Source: Hofstenia miamia (lineage: Eukaryota > Xenacoelomorpha > Acoela). From it: a stretch of DNA of 64,000 nucleotides. The stretch lies in contig SCFE01000065.1 of assembly GCA_004352715.1 (NCBI GenBank), forward strand, positions 1,725,961 through 1,789,960. The letters are read 5' to 3'. Position numbers and translations under genes: made by a program. Under the pieces are notes generated by a model. The model saw only the letters and a program-made list of their open reading frames with translations, did no database searches and was not told where the DNA came from. Positions 22,020 to 33,013 of the stretch are shown here, one piece after another. Numbering within the stretch: position 1 is the first letter of the stretch; each line of letters begins with the position of its first letter.

Positions 22020-22461
22020 GTGAAACAAGAACATTGTTCAATTTTACAGGGATTGTGTGGTAATTTATTTGGCAATGTAAATCTTGTTATAAATTCAATA
22101 ACAAATATCACACTAACATTGTTTAATTATGGAAATATACTAGGATTTTATGGAAAGATATATCCAAACACAACCACCAATGCTAGCTATGAATGCAACA
22201 TATACACAGGAAATCATATTTTAATCATACAGACGCACATGTTTACCCTTATTGGATAAATGTCCCTTGATGCTGACATATGCTACAAACCCAAGCACTA
22301 CCCTAATTATTCATATTGAAAGACAAAATCCAATTTATAATATTGAATTACAATCCTATATTGATAGAATAAATGTAAAGTTTTGCATTGAGCAAGGTCA
22401 AATGATTGAGTTTAATGGGACTTGGAGGATTTATATCCCACTTGATATTCACATGGAATGA
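22020..22461 (+). pseudogene. Orphan frame pair of unknown nature
   Basis: Two forward frames overlap by eight bases. The first (79 codons) is rich in Asn/Thr/Ile; the second (69 codons) includes IHIERQNPIYNIELQSYIDR and MIEFNGTWRIYIPLDIH, whose mixed aromatic/acidic pattern looks more protein-like than random AT-rich translation. I do not recognise the family. A frameshifted relic of a transposon gene is one possibility and chance is another. Confidence 0.2.
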
Positions 22462-23417
22462 AGAAATGATGGAAAATCAAAATTATTTCATTTGATGTTT
22501 GCAGCATTTATGTAAACTCCAAAGTTATAACTATACATTTGTGTTTTTAATTAAATAAATCTATCAGCAATATTTTTCTGAGTTGCAAAATGTAGTGCAT
22601 TATTTAGTTTATACAGAGATTGAGTCAAAGATGGTTGAATTTCTCCAACATGGGTAAGTTATTTTTACATTTAAATAGTGAATATTATATGATTAAGCAA
22701 ATTTTTAGTTGAAAATTGATTGCATTACAGGTTTAATATTACTAACATCAATAGAAATTTCCTTGAGACTTGATTTGCAAAGGATAACACTACATATATT
22801 ATCAATGCAATGTGTAAAGAAACTAAATTACAAATGAAAAAACATTAGCAAAAACTGTAAAAAGAGAATTTCTTCTTTTATATCATTAAGAATGCCAACT
22901 CCTTCATAATGGGTAACAACTAATTTGATGTTGGGATAGAACACATGTTGACATTATCAGTGATAAATTCATTATCTTTCAATGATCAAAATCACCTGAT
23001 ACATTTTAACATTAATGTGATTTCAGTCAAATGCTAAAATTCAAATCTATCAAAGAAATAAATTGCAAAAATTAAATTAACAAAATCATTTACTTTAAAT
23101 AAAAATTATAAAAAATTTTACAATAAATAATTAGTAAAATGAAATTAATTTTTTAAAGAGCAGTGATGTTTACAAAGTTTCTTTGTTCTTTGTTCTAGTT
23201 TACACGTCATACATGGTTTTTCAATAATGTAGGCACAATTTAAGGCAGTTTTCACCTTAATTAAAAATGGTTTCACTTTAAAACGACTTGCTTATTGCCA
23301 TACAACAATAAAGAACAACATGAAATGTTGACAGGTCAAAGATTGAAGGCAATGCATTTTGAACTCACAAATGCATCTATAATTAACATGGTATGTTGAC
23401 GTATAATTGTTTGATAA

Positions 23418-23840
23418 CCTATGCATATTATATTATTTCACATTTAATTGAGTATGGTTTTTAAATTTTACCCTTTAAACTAAATTATACATGTTGATTT
23501 TTGTTATGTTAAATATTTTGTTTAATTGTATGCAATTTAAATTTTCTATTTTTATAACTGGCAAATTACCAAAACTATAAATTATGCACATTGATTTTCA
23601 CTTTTTCATGTCATTTGGATGATATTTACTGAACATGTATTAAAATTGTTTCATCATCTAAGTATATTATTATATTTCATGCTTAATCAAGTACGTTTTT
23701 TAAATTCCCATTTTAAACTAAATTATACATATCGATTTTTGCTATGTTGAATATTCTGTTTAATCACATGCACTCTAAATTTGCTATTTTTTTAACTAGT
23801 AGCTTACTGAAACTATAAATTACGCATTAATCTTCGTTTT
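23418..23840. repeat. Diverged tandem duplication, period about 240 bp
   Basis: 23418-23600 and 23657-23840 share TTTAAACTAAATTATACAT, GATTTTTGYTATGTT and AACTATAAATTA strings in order. AT-rich, no frames. Confidence 0.55.
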
Positions 23841-24299
23841 ATTGGGAGAAATATTATTGCTTTGTGCTTGTTTTACAAAATTTCTTAGTGGTTTCTAGCT
23901 CTCAAATTTTTCATAAATGTTTTGTTAATGATTAATACAAAATATTTATCATGTATATTTAAGCGCCTCTACTATCGAACCATGCAGTTGATTATTTCAT
24001 ATTGGCATGTATGAACACTATATTTTTACAATAGCATTCACTACTATTAATTTTAGCAGACTGATAGGGAAGCAATGAAAGGATTTCACCTCAATAATAT
24101 TAGCATAGTTAGCCTGAAACAATTGATACTTTGCATTGTATAGCGGAATTTATCGAATTTGTAACATATCAACTCACTGGGTCAAATATAGTTAAAAGCA
24201 AGGCAGTCTGGCCATTTCAAATGCGTCTACACACACAAATATCAGGATATGTCACATATTTTTCCATCTTTTGTTTTCACTGGCTATGTACATTATAGT

Positions 24300-24585
24300 T
24301 TTGTTTCATATGTGTGTAATGCTTAAGCATGGTGAATATTTCTTCCATTTTGTATTTTGGATATTGGTAAACATAAACTTGCTTTTGTCACATATATCAG
24401 ACATTTCAATTTTTTATTGATTTATCACAGGGATATTTCATATGCTTACTAAGTTTTGTGGATATTTTCTATATTGTTTGTGAACATTTACGTGTATTTC
24501 ATATCTCTATAATGTTTAAGTTTAGTGAAATATTTCTCCATGTTGTATTTGGATATTACTAAAAAATGAGTTTTGCATCAATCAA
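24300..24585. repeat. Diverged tandem duplication, period about 200 bp
   Basis: About 24300-24390 and 24500-24585 share TTTCATAT, TAATGYTTAAG, GTGAA.TATTTCT.CAT and TGTATTT.GGATATT in order. It ends just where the terminal repeat 24586-24926 begins, so it may belong to the same element. Confidence 0.45.
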
Positions 24586-24926
24586 TTATTTTCCTTGAAG
24601 CATAGTGTTGCATAATTAAAAACATTATTACAATGAACATGTCATAACTATATTAACAAGCAAATACGTCAGTTTGGCTAAAAAAATTAATTTAACTCTT
24701 TCAAAAACGTTTCTTTTCATCAATTATATCACCTTGCCAAAATCCTAAAAATCAATAATGGAAACTTCGTCAAAAAATTATTTGTTCAATTTAGTTTTGT
24801 AAAAAATATTTCGTCACTAGATGACGTCCAATAGTATCACTTCATTACTCTATACCAAATGGTCATATGTGTTACAAGAACTTCAGGGTGTCCCAATGTA
24901 GCCTTCCTCACTCAGTCTTAACTACT
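24575..24926. mobile_element. Right terminus of a TIR element with end AGTAGTTAAGA (copy A)
   Basis: By eye it aligns with 30525-30799: TTCCTT.A.....TGTTGCAT, GTCAGTTTGGC against ATCAGTTTGCC, TTTAGTTTTGT, AAATATTTCRTCRCTAGATGRCGTCCAATAG.ATCACTTCATT, GAACTTCAGGGTGTCCCAATG, and the terminal TCTTAACTACT. The last bases are the complement of AGTAGTTAAGA, the end of the perfect inverted-repeat element at 50185-54469. The flanking hexamer is CAAGTA (24927-24932). No left terminus was found for this copy in the window. Confidence 0.6.
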
Positions 24927-24929
24927 CAA

Positions 24930-25489
24930 GTAAACATATTAAACATGTATGCAAATACTTGCATTTAATTATGTTATGCAATACCTTCACCTTGATGCCT
25001 TCTCTCAAAATAATTTAATTAATTCCTATTTTCTATAAGCCTATCATATGGTCCATGCTATGTTTCAAATTTTAGCCTGCTAGTGATAGTTTAGTTACCT
25101 GGTAGTTGTTGATCAAAATGCATCGAATTGCAGTTGCTATCAGATGTATAGCAATTGAACGTGCTGCTAATAAAACTTCATGGTTAATAAATTTCAAAGT
25201 GAAAATTTGCATATATTTTACAGAAGTACAAAGAAGGTCATACTTCGCAAAATATAACAAGATCTGTTTTTCCAAAGGCCCTCATGAATTAGGAAGCATC
25301 TTCGTGATGCTTTATGACCAAAATACAACTAAAAATATATGTTCACTCCAATGGTCTCCAGTTTATCCATTAGATCAACCCCACATTACTTAAACCGCAA
25401 ATGAGTGAATGAAGCAATTTATACCTGAGGCCGAAATTAAAGACAATTTATATTTATTCAGTAGTAATAAATTGGAGAGGTCCATTTCG
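24930..25489. other. Unassigned stretch with one orphan frame
   Basis: A forward frame 25106-25393 (95 codons) contains no motif I know. It lies just upstream of a mariner-like relic and may be a decayed part of it, but this is not shown. Confidence 0.3.
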
Positions 25490-25960
25490 AATTGGAAATG
25501 GTGAGCTCGGATGTATCGAAGATTGAACTTTATTCACCTAGATGTATGTTCGTCGACCTTTTTAGATGCGTCATAAAGCTGATATTACACAAAGACGACT
25601 AAATTTTGCCAGTACGTCAATGGTTTGGGGGGTGGCAATCCTGTGTGATGGATATAAAACTATAGCATGTTAGATTTAAATTTGATAGAAATGAATAGCG
25701 ACAGATGCTTTCGTAAGAACTCCTTCACCTTTTATACAAGGCCATCATTGTGTTTTCAAAAAATTTTGGCAATTGCTAGACAGACTGATCGACATCCATA
25801 TTTTTGGATAATTTTGACGCATTCATGTTAGGCAACTACCCTTATCAGAAGCTTGATTTGTCAATAATTGAGGCTCAGAAACTAAAATTAATTAGATGAG
25901 GTCTGTAGCGTCATGGAGGAAGAATACAGTAAAATAAACACACCTTAGTAAATGTCGTGA
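25490..25960 (+). pseudogene. Degenerate Tc1/mariner-type transposase relic
   Basis: Pieces in different frames follow the order of a Tc1/mariner catalytic domain: VSSDVSKIELYSPRCMFV (compare the SDESKF aspartate motif) then a VRRP-like site, YTKTTKF, SMVWG, and GYKTI. The catalytic aspartate of the first motif is visible in SSD. The later aspartate and the final acidic residue cannot be located with confidence. Many stops and frameshifts, clearly old. It is a separate element from the Tc1 element starting at 26429. Confidence 0.35.
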
Positions 25961-26428
25961 AGAAGGATTTTCTCGCAGGAGTATTATAAAAGAAATCGTA
26001 GCCGAAAAATTAAATTACATCAAGAAGATTAAAGATTAAAATTGCTAGGTTGTTCATTGATACGTCAAGGGGTTAAATTCAGCCGTCTCAAAAATCTATC
26101 AAAAAGTCCGATTCTTAAATTTTAAAAATACGAAAGACTACTGTCTCTGTTAATGCTTAAACACCAAGAAATTTCTTGAAAATGTCCCTCTAACTCTAGT
26201 CAGTGAGTCAAAATATTTCTAGAATCACTGCTCATTCTATTGTAGAATAAGTCAATTTTTCCTTGTACTGACAGTTCAATACTAAGTACAGCCGTAACGT
26301 TGATTTAAAACATTTTTTAAAACTTAGTCTAAAACTAATAATTTACTAAACACCACAAACAAGTCTAACAGGTTGCGAACTATTTTGTTCTAAATTCCAG
26401 TATGAAGTCACTTTAGTCCAACACTATA

Positions 26429-27911
26429 CAGTACTGGCTAAAAGTTTGGGACACTTTCCAAATTTAGAAATTTTTGTATTTTACACTAAAAAACGCAATG
26501 TAGAAACAATATAATAACACAATGTAAAACAATAAGATAACACCTTGTAGAAAGTAAATAAGTTAATCCGGAAAAACTAACTAATATTTTGTATGTCCGC
26601 CATTATTAGCCAAACACGCAGCAATGCGATTTGACATTGACCCGACCAGTTTTCTAAAATAATAATCAGTAATCTCTGTGCACCATACCACTTTAATTTG
26701 CTCCTTCAGATCGTCGAGCGATGTGCATTGGCGCTTCCTCAAGCAGTTTTTGATGTGATGCTAGCAATTTTTTATGACGTTGAGGTCTGGGGAGTTTCCC
26801 GGCCAGTTTGCAAGCAGCCGAAGGTCTTTGATATAATCCACTGTTTCACAACGTTGGCGCTGTTGCAAGGAACCCCATCTTGTTGTAGTACAGATGTTCT
26901 GCGAGCCTGCATAACCATGGGAACTTTCTCCTGGATTATTTTGAGGTAGGTTTTCGCTGTGACTGTCTCGTTGTGAGGAACAAAATGCAGACAAGCACGC
27001 CCATTTGCAGTTATAGCACCTCAAATCATCACAGAAGGTGCTGATCAGACAGTTTGTTGTGTGTAACGTGTGTTCAATCTTTGGTTTCTTGGTCGTCAAA
27101 CGCGTGGCTGGTATGATGTAAACTCTCAAATCTTGGATTTGTCACTAAACATTACTTGATGCCACATCTCACAGGTGTAGTGTTGGTATTGTCTGTAGAA
27201 GCGCAAATGGTCTTGAATTTTCTTTGAAGGCAATCAGGGTTTGGCTGCAGGTTTGCATGATNATTCGTCACTAAACATTACTTGATGCCACATCTCAGGG
27301 GAGGAGTGTTTGTATTGCCTGCAGAAGTATAACCGGTCTCGAATGTTCTTTGCAGACAATCGGGGTTGGCTGCCGTTTTGCACGATGGAAAGTCAAAGGT
27401 AGTATTCAATCGACGCATAATGGTACGTGTTGATACATTCTGCACTACCGCACCTAGATTTGCTTTGACTTCAGAAGATGAAGAGAATGGTTGATTGACG
27501 ACGTAATGGTGAATGAGACGGTTGGTCAGTCTGAGGGGTTGTCACTTTTAGTCTTCCAAACCACTTGCGAGAGGAAAAATTTTGCATTTGCTGATAGCGA
27601 GTGACACTTCTGGATAGCGAAGATACTAACACGCTATAGCGCGATAATTGTACCCCTTCCCGTACAAGATATGAATTTGAGCACGCTTTGTTGATAAAAT
27701 TTCACTACCACTGACCATATTTCAAACTATAATGATAGTGCTTTTTCAGTGAAAATGTATTGTGTGTAAATCAAAAGTTGTGTTAATTTGATTGGCTAAA
27801 TGAATCCGTTGTGAATTCTAAGAAAAAATTAGGAATTTTACGAAGTTTCCAGTAAATAGCATAAAACGCGCTTTAGACAGGTTACTGTACCCAAACTTTT
27901 GGCCAGTACTG
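26429..27911 (-). mobile_element. Tc1-like DNA transposon with terminal inverted repeats
   Basis: The ends are CAGTACTGGCTAAAAGTTTG at 26429 and its complement (reading CAGTACTGGCCAAAAGTTTG) ending at 27911, each bordered by TA, the target site of the Tc1/mariner superfamily. The reverse strand carries a broken transposase: MIxGAITANGRACLHFVP, VLQQDGVPCNSANVVKQW (second catalytic Asp), NSPDLNVIKN (where the final acidic residue is usually in NPIEN) and a C-terminal VGSMSNRIAACLANNGGHT. Several frameshifts and stops. A single N at 27263 joins two non-identical copies of the same segment, so the middle is chimeric. Confidence 0.85.
27118..27400. repeat. Segment repeated across a single N inside the Tc1 element
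   Basis: 27125-27262 and 27264-27400 both start TCACTAAACATTACTTGATG and run in parallel, but with many differences (for example GTGTTGGTATTGTCTGTAGA against GTGTTTGTATTGCCTGCAGA). The divergence is too high for two alleles, so two different copies of the transposon were probably joined at the N. Confidence 0.75.
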
Positions 27912-27913
27912 TA

Positions 27914-28904
27914 TATGAATGAATTGATCAATTAGTTAGTTAGTGTGCGCTTGTCTAATAAGAATAATACTTGGCAGTAGTTTAATCACCATGAAAATGG
28001 ATCATTCTAATTGTTTAATTGCTAATGCGCTATGTCACAAAGAAATGACTGTGATCTATTTTGGCAACTAAATACTTACCGGTACTTGTTTACATCAATT
28101 AAAAATTATTAGTGCGTGCTGGGCCTTAAAATACATTTAGTAAAGCACAAACATTTTTGGAGAACTCGTCTCTTTTATTTTCAATGGTAAAATCAACAGT
28201 ACGACATTAAAACTGGATACTCTTTTTACATCAAAGTGCCAAATCACTAAATTATAATTTTTGTTACACACGTTGCCTAACCCCAGATTATTAGTTTACA
28301 ACAAGATGCCATTTCTAGAGAAAGAAATGCAACACAATTTTATATAAGTGGAACATTTTGGTAATTCTCCCATGATCTTCCAATACTGTTAAATTAATAA
28401 TTCAACGTAAAATGATTTGAAGCAAAAATAAGTGCCACCTGAGACAATGATTGTTCCTTAGCCTCTGCTTACATGGGAAAATAAGCTTCTGATAATCATT
28501 GTTTTCTTCAACAATACTGGCTATTACTAAGCTTGTTAAACTTCTCGTTTAACCTTAAACAACTTGGTGGACAATGCGTTTTATTTATTTTCAAAATAAT
28601 TTTTCCAAGCACTTTGGGAAATTTGGAAATTGTGAGCTATCGACACTAAGGTGGGTTGTTAAATAATTATTTCTTCTGATTGAGATCTAAGTTGGTGAAA
28701 ACTTGTGTTTGCGTCTATTCAGTTTATAGCATAAATTTGGAAAGCACTGGAATCCATTAACATATCGCGCAAGGCATTACAAGTTTTACCTGCGGCGTTG
28801 CCTAATAGTTCAACAAATGCCTGTCGAATAGGATGGCGAAAAACTTGGAGAATTTTACACTTAGGGGCATCTTAGTGACGTAGCAATAAGTGCTATGTAC
28901 ACTA
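27914..28904. other. Spacer without supported gene
   Basis: No recognisable motif except a reverse-strand stretch at about 28720-28860 (FRHPIRQAFVELLGNAAGKT), which follows the Gypsy RT fragment in the reverse reading direction and could be element sequence. Unassigned. Confidence 0.35.
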
Positions 28905-30010
28905 TTTTTTGCACAGATTTCAAATTACCGCACAAACTTGTTATACAAATTTTGTCCTTATTGTCCTTCTTGGGAACCAGAAAGACTGGCGAATTCCATT
29001 CAGATGGTACCCCTTCAATAATATCGTGTTTCAACATCGATTGAACATGACTATTTCGGACTTTATTTTCAGCTCGACTGCGTCTAATTGGTCTACTAAA
29101 AATAGGTCCCCCTCACCTGTATTTTTCTTGTGACTTGCGAAGCTAGTTCAACCTACGTCTTCTTGAGAACACGAGAATACGTCTCGGAATTCTAACAACA
29201 AATCATTCGGTGGTTTGTGGGCTGCTCACTTGCCTAAAGCGAACTGTTTAAGGAACTGGGAGTTACTAAGTTTAATGTAATCGTCGATCGTACTTATAGG
29301 TGTGGGAGACTGAAAAGTAACTGTCTTACCGGCATATAATAGAAAATTCTAACTTCTTTAGCGAATCCTCGCCAATAATAACCGAAATGAGTGATTTAAT
29401 AACAAAAAAATCAAATGAAACTATCTTCCGGAGTTTCAGCAATTAGCGATACTTGTTTATCAGCTGGGAAAATGTTACCATCGACAGACACCAAATTTCG
29501 GACTTGACAGGCTGGTTTAACTAGTTTCGCTGCTCCTAGGGTATGCGACCACTCAAAATTAATAAATGAAAACGGAGATCCGCTATCCAAACGGCAGGTT
29601 GAAGATATGCCTTACAATTTGATAGGGACATTGGCTGCAGTGCTAAAGGAGGACACTGCAGCCACAACTAGTTTTTTGAATTCTGAGATATCTTGCAATT
29701 TCTTTTCATTGGGCCTGTTTTTCCACATTTATGGCACGTCACTTTTGACAGATCCGGTCGAACAGGACAAGGCCATATTTGGTGTCCCATCTTCTTACAA
29801 TAACGACAAAAAGAACCAGTAGCACATATTCCCATAGTTTCAGGTTAATCACGAATCTTGATAAAAAATCTTACTAAATCATCTGCAGAGCTGACTTATT
29901 GGCTTCCAAGAACATGACCACTGTTAGCTTTAATTTGTTGGAAACAGCACCGAGTATACGTTGAACAATGATATTATCACCAAAATTAAGGTATTCATTG
30001 AATTTTAACT
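28905..30010 (-). pseudogene. Second Gypsy family: gag end, protease and RT start (left copy)
   Basis: On the reverse strand: CCHC knuckles near 29720-29815 (CRYCKKMGHQIWPC is intact; in the second, CHKCGKTGPMKRNC, the histidine is replaced by proline), a protease motif LDSGSPFSFIN near 29590, and at 28940-29045 the RT opening motif SEWNSPVFLVPKKDNKD. This is the gag-PR-RT order of Ty3/Gypsy. It is a different family from the one at 1-5335, judged by its DSGS protease and zinc knuckles. Stops and frameshifts throughout. It overlaps in content with 30800-31275. Confidence 0.75.
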
Positions 30011-30260
30011 GTATTTTCACGTGAATACCTTCAATACCAATTCCGGTCATTTTGACCGGTAATTGCGATGATCATTCAAAACACTTAACAGACCCATTTT
30101 ATTGTAGGAACTACAATGAAACTAAATCTATAACACTTTCTCGGTAATGTACAACGATTCTCAGCATTGAATGTTCTTCAGCATTTTGCCAATCTTGATC
30201 AAGAGAAATCATAAGATGATGATGATTCTATTGATTCTGATGGCATTATATTTGAAAATN

Positions 30261-30799
30261 CTGGGTGAATGTGGAAGTGCCGTCATATTTTAGAATGAAG
30301 ATGGAAACTTGAAGATTGTACAATGCTGAACTTCATAACTCAAAGCCATTGTGTAATGTATGCTTTTACAATTTATACACAGTTTGCTAAAGAAATTGCT
30401 GTTTTCCACCTCTTGCATATTTGTTTTGATCAATATTAACGCACTTGGAAACATGCTCTAATGCAAATAACACATCATTTATTTGGGTTTTAGATCTATG
30501 AATTGGTTCCTTAAGACCATGGTGTTGCATGTTTAAACATTTTTACAACAAACACACCCTAAGTGAAATTTTTCATCAAAAATATCAGTTTGCCTAAATG
30601 CTAAAAATCAAAGATTCTCACTTTAGTCTGAACAAATTGTCTAAAAAAATAATTTGCTCATTTTAGTTTTGTCAAAAATATTTCATCGCTAGATGGCGTC
30701 CAATAGAATCACTTCATTTCCATGTGGTAAATAGTAATGGGGTGTTACGAGAACTTCAGGGTGTCCCAATGGGGCCTCCTTGCCTTGATCTTAACTACT
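30261..30799. mobile_element. Right terminus of a TIR element with end AGTAGTTAAGA (copy B), inserted in Gypsy
   Basis: Matches copy A (24575-24926) from about 30525 to its end at TCTTAACTACT (30799). The next bases, GCTGCTCCTAGGG, are the interior of the second Gypsy family. In the other Gypsy copy (29529 onwards) the same GCTGCTCCTAGGG is continuous with element sequence on its left. So the boundary at 30799/30800 is a genuine insertion point, and GCTGCT is the candidate 6-bp target duplication. The left part is cut at the single N at 30260. Confidence 0.65.
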
Positions 30800-30939
30800 G
30801 CTGCTCCTAGGGTATGCAACCACTCAAAATTAATAAATGAAAACGGAGATCCGCTATCCAAACGGCAGGTTGAAGATATGCCTTACAATTTGATAGGGAT
30901 ATTGGCTGCAGTGTTAAAGGAGGACACTGCAGCCATGAA
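30800..30939 (-). pseudogene. Protease region of the second Gypsy family (right copy)
   Basis: Reverse frame with LDSGSPFSFINFEWLHTLGA: DSGS is the retropepsin catalytic motif. It follows the knuckle-bearing gag frame after a stop, and is cut at 30799 by the inserted element. Confidence 0.7.
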
Positions 30940-31540
30940 CTAGTTATTTGAATTCTGGGATATCTTGCAATTTCTTTTCATGTGGCCTGCTTTTCCACAT
31001 TTATGGCACGTCACTTTTGACAGATCCGGTCGAACAGGACAAACCTGTATTTCGTGTCCCTTCTTCTTACAATAACGGCAATAAAAACCAATAGCACATA
31101 TTCTCAAAAGTTTCAGGTTCAACTGCAATCTTCATCAAAAATCTTACTAAATCATCTGCAATGGCTGACTTATTGGCTTCCAAGAACATGACCACTGTTG
31201 GCTGTAATTTGTTTGAAATAGCACCGAGTATATACGTTGAACAATGATATTACCCCAAAATTAATGTATTCTGCCAGCCATTTCATCTCTTGTACCGCTG
31301 ATGAGATTTGTGACGGTTGGTCAATAAATAATTCCATAAATTGTTTCTCCGGATTAGCTGGTCGTTTAGTAGCAGCCCAAACTTCATTTACCCGTTTCAA
31401 AGCCGAACTAAAAGTTGTCGTTCCCTTCGACAGATAATCAGTAACAGATATCAATATGAATTCGTCGAGACCCTCTGGTAAAATTCGAAGGTTTTCCTTA
31501 TCATCACTGATCTTCTTTAATATATAAAACGCTTCCATTT
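30940..31540 (-). CDS. Gag of the second Gypsy family, with two CCHC zinc knuckles (broken)
   Basis: Two reverse frames: 31538-31170 (capsid part, containing LPEGLDEFILISVTDYLSKG and WAATKRPANPEKQFMELFID) and 31128-30940 (nucleocapsid part). The latter holds two perfect CX2CX4HX4C knuckles, CRYCKKKGHEIQVC and CHKCGKAGHMKRNC, which bind nucleic acid in the particle. The two frames are separated by a break near 31130-31170. The left copy (28905-30010) lacks the histidine of the second knuckle, so this copy is the better preserved. No upstream LTR was identified before the AT-rich sequence from 31560. Confidence 0.75.
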
Positions 31541-32494
31541 GAAGCTCTCAAGTTGCGAACGATTTCGTTTCAGAAGTCAAAACTGGAGGAGACATTGAAT
31601 AGTATTAAATAATGTATAAGTAAGTCACGGCACCAATGTTAAGCACAACCGTGTAAAGCCAAACATAAAATCGTTCCATTTTACCAATGCCTGACAACAA
31701 GTTCCAGGTATGACATAACAATTACTATTTTGATTTTACTTAATTGTTACCCAATTTTAGTTAAATATTACAAGTTTCCGACTTTTTGTATGCATTTGAA
31801 TACTATCGTCACTTCAATGCTAAATATTTGTGACATGGAAGATTCACAACCGGTGGGCATTCAACAAATCGCTATCCCGGCTGCACTCAGATTTAGGGAG
31901 AACAAAACTTAACATTGAAATATAAAATGAAAACAATGATTTTTTATGTTAACAATCATTAAGTCGTTGAGAAAATGATTCAATTTGGCAAACAGTTAAA
32001 GATTTTAGCAAATTTGATAATCACAATGTCTGAGCAAATCTTTGGAATGATTACAAAAACTAATTACAACTGAATGACTGTTTGTTTGCTCATCTTCTTG
32101 CCGTACAAGTAAGTGTTTTATCACATGTGCTTGTAATTTAATATCAGCATAATTCATTTAATGAACAATTTTAATGGACTTTGCAAAAATACACAATTTG
32201 TTTGTCTCTTTCTTCAGCAAAACTCAATTGAGCGAACGGCTCTGCAGTTGGTCCTTTAACCTTAGTAAAATCCTACTAAATAAAAGTAATCTTATAAGCA
32301 ATTCTCATAAAATAAAAAAATTTTCACAAAAGTCTTTCACGTTGATAAAATGTCTTAACAACAAAAATTTGGTCATAATTGATCTTTAAATGTAAATTAT
32401 GCAATTTCGTGCCTATGGCAAATTCAAGCATATTTTGAATCAACTTGTATTAGCAATCAAATGTGGACTACTTAGAAGAGCTTTATGAATTTCT
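31541..32494. other. AT-rich spacer without supported gene
   Basis: Short chance frames only (31730-31912, 32174-32389). No repeat border recognised. Confidence 0.4.
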
Positions 32495-32782
32495 TACAAA
32501 ATATCTAAAAACATTTGATGGTACAATTGACATATAATGGCGGCTGAATTCTGCTTTAGAGAAATAAAACATTAAAAATTTGTTATTGATTGTGTGGAAG
32601 AATTTACTTCTTTACCTGTTAGAGAATTGCATTGTACAAAATATCTAAAAACATTTGATGGTACAATTGACATATAATGGCGGCTGAATTCTGCTTTAGA
32701 GAAATAAAACATTAAAAATTTGTTATTGATTGTGTGGAAGAATTTACTTCTTTACCTGTTAGTAATGCTAGAGAATTGCATT
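32495..32782. repeat. Near-perfect tandem duplication, period 140 bp
   Basis: 32495-32634 is repeated without visible substitution at 32635-32782. The second copy carries a 9-bp addition (GTAATGCTA) near its end. Such identity in decayed surroundings points to a recent duplication or to an assembly overlap. Confidence 0.9.
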
Positions 32783-33013
32783 GTACATGTATATCTTCTT
32801 AGTATGAATTTGCATTTAATAAAAATTTAAAAAAAATTTTACTCATAAAATTTAGCAAATTCTGCAACTATTAGAATTTATTGCATTGCAAAATATCAAA
32901 GTAATTTTTCAAATAATAGGTTGCTACAGTTTTGCATAGAAACTACGTGCAATTTTATGAGAAATTAAAAACTACAATTGATTTACCTATATATATATAT
33001 ATATATATATATA

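Larger units (their letters stand above)
21493..24574. other. AT-rich region with orphan frames only
   Basis: Contains two overlapping forward frames, 22020-22259 and 22252-22461, which could be one frame broken by a shift, and a frame at 21665-21853. No known motif. Tandem duplications near 23418 and 24300 are listed separately. The rest shows nothing. Confidence 0.4.
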
